64,000 bases of DNA. It comes from Rhodamnia argentea. Taxonomy: Eukaryota; Streptophyta; Magnoliopsida; Myrtales; Myrtaceae. The position numbers were made by a program, and so were the translations under genes. Each line of letters opens with the position of its first letter. Position 1 is the first letter of the stretch. Positions 1 through 10,869 of this stretch are shown piece by piece. The notes beneath the pieces were generated by a model that ran no database searches, was not told the DNA's origin, and was given only the letters and a program-made list of their open reading frames with translations. Location of the stretch: NCBI RefSeq assembly GCF_020921035.1, contig NC_063155.1, forward strand, positions 5,503,001-5,567,000, in the 5' to 3' direction.

Positions 1-263
1 CTGCTTCTTCTTCTTCATAACCCGCACAAACCACACCTGAAATCCAATTGGCTTCTGTTGAAGTCAAAACTGGTGCTGATCGAGTGACCCAAGGAGGTGG
101 TAATCGCCCATTTATGGTGGTCTTCTCGAATGTTTTCGTTTTGGGGTCTTGTCTTCCCTCTTTCTGTTGCGCGCAAGCTGTTTGATGTCTGTCTTGACTG
201 AGAGGCATTTGTTTTTTCTTGCGCTTGTTTCTTGGACTTGGAGCAAAGCATTAGCATCTTGAG

Positions 264-1661
264 ATGACCCGTCTTCAATTCGTTTTTGAATCCGTAGCTT
301 CCTCGAATGAATGGAGCGCGACAAGGCAGTGTGGATGCATTGTCACCTCCCTAGTGCGTTTGCCTACCCTGAGACGAAATTGGAGTCTTGGCGAGGTTTT
401 ATTTAACTGTTTGCAGCGGAGATTCATGACCACCAGCAAGAGAGTGCAAGATAGGAGCAAAAACAAGAGGGTCCATCATCTCGAAATCGCCACCGAGAAG
501 CATAAAGTGGTGTCTAAGGTGTTGGTTTTGATGGAAATGTTGAAGAAGGAACCGGAAATGATAATCCCCGTTAGGTCGGTGGATCGATACCGGCAACAAA
601 TTAACTTGCCCAAGCCACACAGTATAGTGGATTTTATTCGGAAGTCGCCGAAACTATTTGAGTTGTATAAGGATCAGAAGGGCGTATTGTGGTGTGGAAT
701 GACTAAAGAAGGTGAGGACTTGTTAGAGGAAGAGGAGAGATTGATTAGGGAACACTCAGGCATGGCTGCTGAATACGTGACTAGGATGTTGATGATGTCG
801 GTAGATAAACGGCTTCCACTGGACAAAATTGCGCATTTCAGGAGAGAGTTTGGTTTGCCAGCCGATTTTAGGAGCAAGTGGGTACACGAGTACCCACAGC
901 ACTTCAAAGTGGTTAAATCTCCAGATGAAGTTGATTATCTCGAGCTCGTAGAGTGGAATCCTGCTTGGGCTATCACAGAGTTGGAGAAATCCGTATTGGG
1001 GGGATCAGAGTCTGTCTCTCGTACTCCAGGGTTGCTTTCCCTATCTTTCCCCTTGAAGTTTCCTGCCGGTTACAAAAAGGTGTATAGATATGGAGGGAAG
1101 ATTGAGCACTTTCAGAAAAGGTCTTACTTATCTCCTTATGCTGATGCACGTGGCCTACAAGCTGGATCAAAAGAATTCGATAAGAGGGCCGTTGCGGTGA
1201 TGCATGAGCTACTTAGCTTCACAATGGAAAAGAGGTTGGTAACAGATCACCTCACCCACTTTCGACGAGAATTCATGATGCCTCAGAAGCTGATGAGACT
1301 CCTGCTGAAGCATTTGGGCATTTTCTACGTCTCTGAGAGGGGGAAGAGGTTCAGCGTGTTCTTGACAGGAGCTTATGAAGGTGTGGAGCTGATTCAGAAA
1401 TGTCCACTGGTTATTTGGAAGGAAAAGGTCCTAAGCCTTATTGGTTATAGAGGGAGGAAGAAAAAGATAGAAACTTTTACAGACTTATCGGATATGGAAG
1501 ATAATGGTGTGCTTGAGGGCGGCTCTGAGGATGAAGGGATCCCTATGCAGCTTGATCAAGGAGAATCCATCAGTGAATTGAAGGATATTGCAATGGGGGA
1601 CAGCCCCTTCATGGATATAAGTGAAATTGACAATGTATACAGGCCTGATGATTCATTCTAA
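264..1661 (+). CDS. PORR-domain organelle RNA-binding protein (gene 1)
   Basis: A single uninterrupted 465-residue frame. An arginine-rich, acid-poor N-terminus (about residues 1-58) looks like a mitochondrial or plastid presequence. A PORR (plant organelle RNA recognition, formerly DUF860) domain follows at about residues 72-400, with family-typical blocks such as AHFRREFGLP, SPYADARGL and HFRREFMMP. The C-terminal tail (about 410-465) is acidic and ends DDSF. Known PORR proteins (the WTF1/RPD1 group) bind organellar RNA and usually support group II intron splicing; this role is inferred from the family. Intronless structure and length fit the family. The ATG at 264 is the first in frame; a later in-frame ATG at 426 would remove most of the presequence. 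Its last 16 codons and 3' flank are duplicated at 15461-17000. Gene 2 at 38184 is a diverged paralogue. Confidence 0.9.
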   Translation: MTRLQFVFESVASSNEWSATRQCGCIVTSLVRLPTLRRNWSLGEVLFNCLQRRFMTTSKRVQDRSKNKRVHHLEIATEKHKVVSKVLVLMEMLKKEPEMIIPVRSVDRYRQQINLPKPHSIVDFIRKSPKLFELYKDQKGVLWCGMTKEGEDLLEEEERLIREHSGMAAEYVTRMLMMSVDKRLPLDKIAHFRREFGLPADFRSKWVHEYPQHFKVVKSPDEVDYLELVEWNPAWAITELEKSVLGGSESVSRTPGLLSLSFPLKFPAGYKKVYRYGGKIEHFQKRSYLSPYADARGLQAGSKEFDKRAVAVMHELLSFTMEKRLVTDHLTHFRREFMMPQKLMRLLLKHLGIFYVSERGKRFSVFLTGAYEGVELIQKCPLVIWKEKVLSLIGYRGRKKKIETFTDLSDMEDNGVLEGGSEDEGIPMQLDQGESISELKDIAMGDSPFMDISEIDNVYRPDDSF

Positions 1662-2798
1662 GGTCATATGTCCTTGTTTGAGCTATCAAGATAACTTGCT
1701 TTTTCAGTCTCCTCACAAGTTCAAAGTTTAAGTATTTGCTGTATATACTTAATTACACATACTCGCATTTACATCTATGAAGGAAACCAATAACGGACCG
1801 ATGCAGCTCATTCCTCATAAGTCCTAAGTATTGCCTCTTGAAGTCCTGAACTGAATGATTCAGAAAAAGAATATGTGCGGATGATGCTTTTGGCAACTCT
1901 CAGCTCGCCTTGGTGCCAGTAAGGACATTAGAAGCAATCTACATATTTGACCAGTTCAATCCAGGTTATTGGTCCGATTTAATGAGTGCTGCAAGCCAAA
2001 TTTGCTATTTTGAAGACGAACTTGCCACCCTGCATTTGAATCTCAATTGTAGGGTCAAAGAGATGATTGGGGCTGTAGCTATCATGGAGAACATAACCTA
2101 TCTGCCGCTATGATGATCAACATTCGCTCTCTCTTGTTGTTACAGATGTGGTTCCAAGCTCCCCCTGCAGAATTGCCTTGTTCTTCTCTTTGCATGGATA
2201 TTGAGGTCCAAAATATCTAAAACTGCCTTATGGCAAGTTTCGTTGAAAAAAAGGTTTCGCCTTCTCACGAAGCGAGCGAGACATTGCTTGCAGACCCCTC
2301 ATTGAGCCTCCGATTCCCCGCTTGATCACCGATAAATTGCTCATCAGGACTATTTTTGATGGCCTCTATACCTTGCTTGGTCACTTTAATGTGGCCGAAT
2401 CCTAATTTAAGGAAGTCTTGTAACTTTAAGAGGGGAGCTTGTCCTTCAGTGTTGAACAAGCTTCATTTTGCAAGCAGCAAAGACAATCCGCAGTATCCTG
2501 GTCTAGCTGAAACATCAAGCCACCAGAATCGTTTCCATTGCACTTCAAGTTCAATAGCTACGACAAAGGTGAAGGGGATAACGATTTGCATATTGCTAAT
2601 GCTACGTAAATAGATAAACGCCACGAAATTTGATGCACTTTTTACCCGAAAATTGTTCGACGCGTGCGGCTCTAATTTTTTCCCCCCCTCCCGAGTTCCA
2701 TTTTGGAATAGGTGGCCTCCGGTTGCTTCAAGCTAACACGAAAATCTCTATCTTCTTTTTTTTACAAGCCTGCGTCATTAGTTGGACTTTTCAATGCT
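1662..2798. other. 3' flank of PORR gene 1, source of a local duplication
   Basis: No gene is supported here. From about 1607 to 2245 the sequence matches 15461-17000 once two transposon insertions in the latter are ignored, so this is the unduplicated arrangement of the PORR gene 1 3' flank. The stretch 2250-2620 has a 64-codon minus-strand frame with no family I recognise. It ends at the TTA target duplication of the next element. Confidence 0.6.
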
Positions 2799-2801
2799 TT
2801 A

Positions 2802-3619
2802 GGGTGCGCATGGTAACACTTCTGAAAGTGGATTTCTGCTCCATAAATACTTCGGGAGTAAAAATTCATTTGCTAATGTAACTTTTGAAGTAGAAATTCG
2901 TTTGGTAAAAACTTTTACTTCTGAAAGACATTTCTACTTTTGAAGTTATTTTTCTCCCAATTTGAAAAGTTAAAAAAAGTAACTTTTCAACTCAAGAAGT
3001 AGTTTTTGGAAAAAAAAAAAAAAAAACAAAGACTCACAAAGTGCTTCTCGCCTCACCTTCTCTTCGATCAGGCCCGCCTCCACCAACTTCCATCACCGCC
3101 CATCGCCGACCACCGACATCCACCGCCACCGCCGACAACCGCCAACCACTACCATCGCCAACCACCGCCGGCCACCGCCCATCGGGCTTGTCGCCTCCGA
3201 CCTCCTACCACCGGCCATGATCACCGACCGCCACCCTTCGCCGATCGTGACCTCCAACCACCATCGCGGACCACCGCCCTTCGCTAGCCACCGCCGCCGA
3301 GTTGCCGTCTCCTGCTACTAGAATAAAAAATAAAAAATATTTTTTTATTAACAAAAATTATTTTTTAAAGAAATTTGAAAAGTTTAAAAATAAAGTAGAA
3401 ATTTTTCGACCACCGATAATAATTCTTCATAGAAGATTTTCTGTTAATAATGTTTTCAAAGTAGAAATTTTCAACCGTCACCGAGTGAATTCCTATGATC
3501 AGAAATTAACTTCTGGAGCAGAAATAGAAAAATCAATTTTCGCTTATGAGTAGAAGTAGAAAAATCAATTTTCTGACCAAAAGTTGATTTCTAAAGTAAA
3601 AGTGTTAGCATGTGCACCC
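2802..3619. mobile_element. PIF/Harbinger-like MITE with TTA target duplication
   Basis: The ends are inverted repeats: GGGTGCGCATGGTAACACTT at the left and, on the other strand, GGGTGCACATGCTAACACTT at the right. TTA lies directly outside both ends (2799-2801 and 3620-3622). A 3-bp TTA/TAA duplication is typical of PIF/Harbinger (Tourist-type) elements. The ends contain repeated short motifs related to AGTAGAAAT. The middle (about 3060-3300) is a C-rich CCACCG low-complexity stretch giving a spurious proline-rich frame. There is no transposase, so the element is non-autonomous. Confidence 0.75.
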
Positions 3620-3723
3620 TTAGTAACCGCTTCGAAATTTCAAGTGACAATTGTATGCATAATCTTTTTTGGCTTTTATTATTGATTCATGAGATCCCTA
3701 GCAATGTCCAGCGTCTATACAGG

Positions 3724-6700
3724 TAGGGATGGCCGGTTCGGTGGAACCGCGGGTTCCGGTTCGAGAACCGGCGGTTCCGGTTCCACGAAAAGGTGGAACC
3801 GGAACCGGCCGTCCCTATCTCCGGTTCCGGTTCCAAATCGGAACCGGCGGTTCCGGGCCGGTTCCGGTTCCGCTTCGGAACCGCCGGTTCATTCCGATCC
3901 TTTTTAATAATAATTTTTAAAATAAAAATAATATAATTAATGTAATAAATTATAAATTATAAAATACAATTAAATTGTACATTGTAATAAAATATGGGCA
4001 AAAAAAAAAAAAAAGAAGGAATGGGCTTGAACTTAATGAATTATCATTAAACGCCTACATATCTTCTTGGGGATAGAAGAATCAAAGCCCATGTAGTTCT
4101 TTTACCTTTGAGAACCCCAACTTACCTCATCGTCAATCGTCGCTACCCGTTGTGGTACCGGTGCCGGTGGTATCTCCAACATCATCGCTAAAAAATTCGT
4201 GTTCACGATCTAACTCTTGGTGTCGATATTTCGCCCTCGTCCAATCGCCCACACAAGTTTGAGCTTCCACAGAGTCCGGGCTTAATCTTGAACGGCGAGC
4301 ATCCAAAATTAATCCTCCAGCACTAAATGCTTGTTCAACGGCAACCGTTGAAGAAGGGGTTGCTAATATTTGACGAGCGATGAGGGCGAGAACTGGATAC
4401 TCGATTTGGTGACTCTTCCACCACTTCGGGATTTCGAAATCCGTACTATGTTCTGCATCACGAAACTCAAATTGAATGGTTAAATATTTTTCTAATTCAG
4501 AAATACTACCTGTTGCCCCTTTTTGTTTTTTTTTTGCCTACTCTTAAGCATATTATACCCTCTACTAAGTGAACTACCACCTTCGCTACGTGAGGCAGTA
4601 GATTGTAAAGATCCGGAATCACTTAAACCATATATACTATAAAATTCTCCATATAATGCTACTATAGATTCTTTAACATGTCCTAATATATTTGAAATAT
4701 CTATTGAATCTTCCAAATGTAAACAATCATGATAATACACATTCAAATAATCTTGTAAACCTTCTAATTTAATACGTGGATCAAAAACAATACCAACTAA
4801 ATAGACAAGAGGAATTTGCAAATAATAATGCAACCATTTTTCTCGCATTACTAAAATAGTTCGACCTAATTCGGTATCATTTTCATATTCACTAAAAACA
4901 CTACCAATATTAACACACTCTATTAAAAATAAATGCGTTGTAGGATAATAAATACCAGATAAAGTCTTAGTAGCATCATTAAAAATTTTCAAAATATCTA
5001 AAATTTTCTTGCAAATGTCCCAATGTTGAGGAAGTAAAGTAATTTCGGGAATATTTTGTGAAATAAACATACATAATAAATCTTTATATTCAAAAGTTTG
5101 CCGAAGCAACTCGTACGTAGAATTCCAACGAGTCGGAATATCTTTTGGAAATCTTCTTGCCCTTTTCCCATTTTGTTTACAAAATTTTCCCCATGATTTC
5201 ATACATTAGGGACGACTCCATAAAAATTTAATTGCACTTTTTATTGGGGCGAGAGAAGTGTCAAGAGTTCGTAAACCATCTTATACACATAAATTTAAAA
5301 CATGACAAGCACATCTAATGTGAAAAAATTGTCCGCCAAAAGTGGGTTTGCAAATATTTTCTAATTCGGGAATAGAAGCGGTATTTGCGGCGGCATTATC
5401 AAAACCAATTGAAAATACTTTATTTATTAAATTATATTCTTCTAAAACTTGCCTAATTATTCTATAAATATTATGAGCCGAATGGCTTTCATCAAAAACT
5501 CGGAATGCAATAAGTCTTTTTTTAGTCATCCAATTATCATCTATCCAATGACACGTGACACCCATATAAGAATGAATTTGCCAAGGATCACTTCAAATAT
5601 CGCTACCTATATGCACACGTCCATTGAATTCCCATAAAAAATTTTGCTAAAGATTTTTTTCCTTTTTATAAAGATGAAAAACTTCGCGTTTAAGAGTATT
5701 TTTTGGAATAGTTGGCGCTTATGAACCAACGCAGTATTTATCAAATATTTCATATTAAAATTTTCACCAAGTATTAAACGGAGCATGATCAAGGGCAACA
5801 TATTCACCTAATGTTTGTTTATAAAGTGCTTCAGTGAAACGAAATATAGGATGAGGATTAGAAGTGGCGTACCCGGAAATTTGTTGTTGCGTATTGTCGA
5901 TCCCCGCTTGCGTTGGATGTTTTTTCGTCAAATGCCGACGGAATGTTCCGTAGCCGTCTCCTTTCGTAAATTTATATGTTTGCGAACAATATTTACATTT
6001 TACATTATACTTACCTTCGACTTCATCACGTACCTTGTCGAAGTGTAGCCACAAGTCCGATGTATTATCTCGGCCCTTCCGTTCCGGCTCATTTGCCGTT
6101 GACGTTTCTTCGACACAAGTGGGAGGATGAAGACTTTCTTGTGTTGGGATGTGCTCGACGTTTGTAATCGGGACATAGTTGATATTATCGTCGTCGTCTT
6201 CCCAACTTGCATACTCACGAGGATCATATTCGGGAATGGGATACTCGGAATCTCCCATAGTCATCTTACCCTTGTCGGCATTTCTGCTTCCACTTGCCAT
6301 TTTTGAGAGAATTGATCGGAAATCCGATTGAGAGAATTGAGTCGGGATTGAGAAAATTGGGAGAATTTGAGCGATTTGAGAGGATTTCGGAGAGAATTCG
6401 AGAGATTGTTCGGAGAATTTGTGACAAAAATGAAAGGAAAAACATATGTATTTATAGGCATGAATTATTTTTAATATTTTTTTTTAAGGTAAAAAAGCAA
6501 CGGCCAAATTGGCCGTTGCACGTTGATAACGGCTCTTTGGGCCAAACGGCCCAAAGAGAGAAGAGGGGGGGGGAGGGGGGGGGTGGGCCCGGGCCCCGGG
6601 GGCAGAGAGCCCAACGGCTCCCCCGCCCGGGCCCCCAAATTTTTTTTTTTTAAGTTTATTTTCCCCGGTTCCCACGATTCCGGAACCGTGGGCCCGGTTA

Positions 6701-6753
6701 ACGGGCCGGTTCCGGGCCAGTTCCGGGCCCACGGGCCCAAATGGCCACCCCTA
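3724..6753 (-). mobile_element. hAT-superfamily DNA transposon, 3.0 kb, with 8-bp target duplication
   Basis: Terminal inverted repeats TAGGGATGGCC (left) and TAGGGGTGGCC (right, other strand). They are flanked by 8-bp duplications tatacagg (3716-3723) and tatactgg (6754-6761), 7 of 8 matching. Both subterminal regions are dense in GGTTCCGG/CCGGAACC motifs (3729-3900 and 6660-6730), as expected for transposase binding sites in hAT elements. The element contains a broken transposase on the minus strand. The 8-bp duplication, TIR and BED/hATC domains together identify the superfamily. Confidence 0.9.
4133..6300 (-). pseudogene. hAT transposase pseudogene (BED finger, RNase H-like, hATC)
   Basis: The minus strand encodes the hAT domain order in several disrupted frames. 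The first, 6300-5764, has a BED zinc finger with CKYC and HLTKKH ligands. Next come a middle RNase H-like region (5565-5281, GFDNAAAN) and a DUF4413-type segment (5202-4492, PTRWNSTYELLRQTFEYK). Last is a hATC dimerisation domain in a separate frame at about 4500-4133 (TPSSTVAVEQAFSAGG, DARRSRLSPDSVEAQ, stop near 4133). At least three frame breaks separate these parts, near 5770, 5250 and 4500, so no full transposase can be made from this copy. The start ATG at 6298-6300 lies about 450 bp inside the right TIR. Confidence 0.88.
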
Positions 6754-6820
6754 TATACTGGGTTATCCACGGTAACCCCTATGTTGCTATTACTTAGGAG
6801 AGATTTTTAACGTAAAGAGT

Positions 6821-7408
6821 GGGAAATTACCAAAAAAGTCCTAGATTTATTGATTGTGCCAATGTAGTCCTAAGCTTTTTTTGTTTTGTCAATTGAGTCC
6901 TATTCAGCCTACTTTGTTGGCTAGTGCCGACGTGAATAATTTTTAATAATATTTTTAAATTTTTTTCTCCTTTCTTTCTCTTTATTTTTTTTCTTCCTAT
7001 TCCTACTATGGCCGACGAGGGTAGCTAGAACACATCGGCCGCCGGCGAGGCCATCGCGGCCGCGAGTGAGGCCGCCTCCACCGGATCTGGGTGAGGGCGG
7101 CCTCGCCATGGCCCGGCCAAATGCGAGTGAATTTGGCCATGGCATCGCCAACCGTGGGCAAGGCCACCTTATTAGGCAGCCTCACCGGCGGCCAGCAAGG
7201 CCTTTGCAACCCATATCGGCCACAGTAGTAGTAGGAAGGAAAAAAAAATAAAAAAATCCTATTAAATATTGTCCACGTCAACGTCGGCCGATAAAGTGAA
7301 CTAATTTGTTACAACCGCAAAATGTTCAGGACTCAATTGGCAACAAAAGAGTTACGATTGAATTGGCACAATTACAATAGATTTATGATTTTTTTTTATA
7401 ACTACTCC
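6821..7408. mobile_element. Long-TIR MULE-like element, copy 1
   Basis: The left arm reads AAATTACCAAAAAAGTCCTA, followed by a TTGTGCCAAT block. The right arm is its inverted counterpart, ending GCACAATTACAATAGATTTA. The GC-rich centre (about 7005-7230) gives frames on both strands that I regard as non-coding. The same family recurs at 15588, 16263 and 60439, where copy 2 has a clean 9-bp duplication. A 9-bp duplication is not clear for this copy. Confidence 0.65.
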
Positions 7409-7768
7409 GAAAGAGAATGATAATACACGATCTCTTTTCTGTATGGGTCAAAGGGTGCCAACGCAAGGAGCAGCAGCGTATTTTTGTCATGACAAAGATA
7501 TAAGTTACTCGTCCTATCCTTCCAAATTCTCTAAACAGAGCTTTAGGCCAATGTTAACTCTGGATTAGCATGTCGCGAATTACCATATGTTGATTCACAC
7601 CCGTGGATCGGCGCGTGGCGAAAACCTTATTCAGCAGTCGTGCCCTCACTTCTTCATATGAGTGCCCCTAAAACCATCCATCTTTCGGGCACTTTTTGCA
7701 ATTAAAAAACCTATACGGATCTCTGTATGACCGCTACTGTAGCTCACATCACTTGTTTATTCTTTCTA
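7409..7768. other. Intergenic, no feature seen
   Basis: Mixed-composition sequence between two TIR elements. No reading frame, promoter element or repeat stands out. Confidence 0.4.
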
Positions 7769-8210
7769 GGCAAAAAGACCATAAAGAAATACCCTAAACT
7801 ATGCCCACGCGACACATTTACCTCAAAATTTTTTTGTGACATCAAAAGCTCCAAACTTGTACCGTGTGACACATTTAGTCCAAGCTTTTTTATTTCGTGA
7901 TACTAAAAACATCAAACTATGTCTGTTGTGACATATTTATCCTAAATTATTTTTTTGTAATGCCAAAAACCCCAAATTTGCAGGGATGTAACACATTTAC
8001 CCTAAAATTTTAGGTAGATATGTTATACGGATACCAGTATAGGATTTTTGGTGTCATAAGAAAAAAATTGAGGTAAATGTATGTCACGAATTCGAGTTTG
8101 TGGTAAATGTGTCGCATGAATACGAGTTTAGGGTTTTTGGTGTCATAATAAAAAGTTTGAAGTAAGTACGTCGTAACGAGTATAGTTCAGGATTTTTTGT
8201 GACTTTGGCC
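7769..8210. mobile_element. Long-TIR non-autonomous element
   Basis: The two halves are imperfect inverted copies. The left arm contains ACCCTAAACTATGCCCACGC and GACACATTTACC. The right arm contains their complements, GGTAAATGTGTCGC and a run ending TATAGTTCAGGATTTTTTGTG. Internally the arms consist of several repeats of a TGACATATTTA/TAAATGTGTCG unit. There is no coding capacity. A related architecture is seen at 53766-54142. Confidence 0.55.
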
Positions 8211-8960
8211 TTCTTTGTATACTGGTGCTTTTCCTGCGTTATTTAGAACCCTCTTCATCACTTCTTCATTCTAGTGATATGATGAAAGGGACGTAATTTG
8301 AAGTAAGTACGTCGTAACATAATTTATTTCTAACAATGTTTGTAAATTGCGAAAACATTTTTCTTTCTTTCGAATTTTTTAGTGATATTAAGCAATCATT
8401 TTTAGGAAATTCTAATTCATTTATTTTCTGTGAAACGTTTCTACCATAATCTTTTTGGTTGTCGAAGCTTCGTGTTCTAATCTCACAAAATTTTCCAAAT
8501 CTTCACCACTTGGCATCGGTACTTCCATGACCCCGCTTTCTACATTTTTCCCAAACATAGCATGAACGTCCTCCGAAAGAACTCAATGGCACTATTCCTT
8601 AATTCAAGAGGAGACTTATAAAAGAGAGAGACACTACCGGTTGGCCTAATCATTTGAAGCTCAAGGGCCGAAATACCAATTTCATCATCATCAAGTCCCA
8701 CTTTGGGCTTCTTCCCCCATGACCTAACGTTATTAAGGTAATATTGCATGTGATTAGTCGAGGTAGCAAAGTAAGCCATCAAACCGGGTGAGGCCCGCGA
8801 AAATTCCCTTGACCGGGCGGAATATATAGCCGGCTGACGAGGTTAGAGTTAAACTCTTATTTGAAATGGCCATGACCACTTTAGGTCCTTATTTGTCGGG
8901 CCCTTATTTGGATTTTTTTTTTCCAATGATTTTGTTTTAAAATTGTTTGGTTTTGCTTGA
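8211..8960. other. Intergenic; unidentified minus-strand ORF of 80 codons at 8540-8782
   Basis: The only frame of note is on the minus strand, 8782-8540. It has varied, non-repetitive composition (contains DDDEIGISALELQMIRPTGS) and could be a degenerate exon, but I cannot place it in a family, and its start and splice context are not convincing. A 21-bp block TTGAAGTAAGTACGTCGTAAC at 8157-8177 is repeated at 8298-8318. Confidence 0.3.
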
Positions 8961-9368
8961 GTTGAAAATTTTCCGCCGGTGCCTTACGGGAAGAAATATT
9001 GGTTTTGGTAGGTCACAAGTCAATCACCCCGAAAAAAGTCTCTCTCGGCCACTGGTTCCCGCCCCTGTTCCCGTTGGCTAAGGTTGCGCATTTCCGGCCG
9101 ATTAACCGTCCGATCAGGCTGATCTTTGAAATCCGAGGTCGCCCCTCCACATCCCACCCTTTCACCGCTCGGATTTACAATCAATGTTGTGAAGATGGCT
9201 GGGGGATAGATTGTTCGAACTCGGATTTCTGCCGCTCGTGCTCTTCGGTGTGCCGCTCAATGCGGTGTTCCCGTCGACTTTTGGGGATCCAGCTTTGCTT
9301 AATCACACCCTCGAACTCACGGTCAGTATTTAAAATTCCCCTTCTTGTATCTTGAATGGAATTCTGAT

Positions 9369-10848
9369 ATGGGACGCAAGTCCGGGAAATCTGGAGCTCG
9401 GCTTCCACAGCAGAACCCTACATTGTCGGGTGTTCTGCGAGGGGAGCCTGCATCCTCCGTACCACCTCGGGTGGGAGCCGGTGGTATAGAATCGACCGCC
9501 GATGGTCACGAACGCTCTCTTCGTGTTCAATCTTCTGCTTCAACGAAAGGAAAAGCTAACGATATGGGTGGTGATGAGGCCTATGCGACTCCAATCCCTG
9601 GTCGGAATGATTCCCGCCCTAAGAGTCGAGGTCGAAGTCGGAGCCGAGCGAGCTTGCAACAACCACAGCCTCGTGATAGAGCCGGGAATGAGACGGGCCC
9701 TGTTCAGCAACGAACATGGGTTGCTATTGCTAAGGCGGTGACTCGGGGGTATGCTGTTACCTATATACCTCCTGTTCAATTCGAAGATAAGCTTGTGGCA
9801 AACATCACGGATGAAATCCTTGAAGCCGCTAATCCTAAGTTGAAGGAGTGTTTGGTGGGTTATTTAGTTGGGAGAAAACTACCCCGCATCGTTGTTGAAT
9901 CGTTTGCTAAGGGATTCTGGGGATCCCAACTCTCTAGGGTGTTGGCGAATGAGGAAGGTTTCCTTTTGTTTCATATTCCCAATGCAGATTTCCGTCGGAA
10001 GATCCTTGAAGGGGGACCTATTACCATGGCTCGGGCGCCCTTGTTTTCGCAGCAATGGCACCCTCTATTGGAACTCAAGAAAGAGATTCACGAAACTCTA
10101 CCCGTATGGATCAGATCGAAAAATGTCCCCTATTCGTTATGGTCTTCACCAGGAATCAGTGCCATAGCAAGTTTGATTGGCAAGCCACTATATGTTGATC
10201 AAAGAACTGAACTTATGGATAGCATCTCGTTCATTCGAGTATGTGTTGAAATTAAGGCAGCAGAGCACTATGACAGCTCCGTCGAAGTGCTAGTTAAGGG
10301 CAAGCTTCATAACATAAAAGTTTTTTATGAGTGGAAACCACGGGCGTGTGGCAAATGTGGTGTGTTTGGGCATAAATGCTCTCCGGATGTGGTGGTGCCT
10401 TCTGACCCACCAGCCCACACAAATGGTCCCTCCCCCAACCGTTGACAGAGTGCCTCCCCCAGCCCCGGAGCCGATACCTCCATCCGTCGATATAGAATCG
10501 TCAAGAGCCGAGGTGCCAATAGCCCCTATGCACACTAAGAAGGGGCGGCGATTGCCAAGTGCCTCTCGAAATATCGCCGTGGCATCATCCTCTGAATCAG
10601 ATGGTGAACTGGATGGTGAAGCAAGTGATGTTAGGAGTGGATTTGATGATGACCCTAAGTCCAAAGAGGTGGAGGATGACCTCACAGTGAATGAGACTCC
10701 CGTTATTAGGCAACCACCGCCCGAACGAACCCGTAAGGCCGATTCATCGCCCGACTTCGGTTCTGATAGCAGCCCACATATTCCCAGAGTTGCTAAGCCT
10801 ATCGCCAAGAAAAAGCACCAAGACAGAGGTGGCTCTGCTCGCAGGTGA
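9369..10848 (+). pseudogene. LINE ORF1: DUF4283/zinc-knuckle RNA-binding protein, frameshifted
   Basis: The frame from the ATG at 9369 to 10445 begins with a basic, Ser/Arg-rich N-terminus. A DUF4283-like region follows in its second half (FLLFHIPNADFRRKILEGGP). It ends just after a zinc knuckle start, CGKCGVFGHKCS. A +1 shift near 10380 then continues in another frame (10327-10848) as a proline- and acid-rich tail ending GGSARR. The knuckle is interrupted at this shift: the last ligand is not at the usual CX2CX4HX4C spacing. In plant L1 elements ORF1 packages the element RNA. Here the product would be truncated. Confidence 0.85.
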
Positions 10849-10869
10849 CTCTCTTCCCCTCCTTGTGAA

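Noticed and set aside
3006-3287. Proline/histidine-rich 93-codon frame
   Set aside because: CCACCG simple repeat inside a MITE; no domain.
6471-6810. Overlapping 82-119 codon frames on both strands with Gly/Pro-rich products
   Set aside because: They come from the G/C-run subterminal region of the hAT element; low complexity, and open in several frames on both strands.
6921-7281. Frames with Arg/Pro-rich products at 7006-7281 and 7066-7251
   Set aside because: They lie in the GC-rich centre of a long-TIR element and are open on both strands because of composition.
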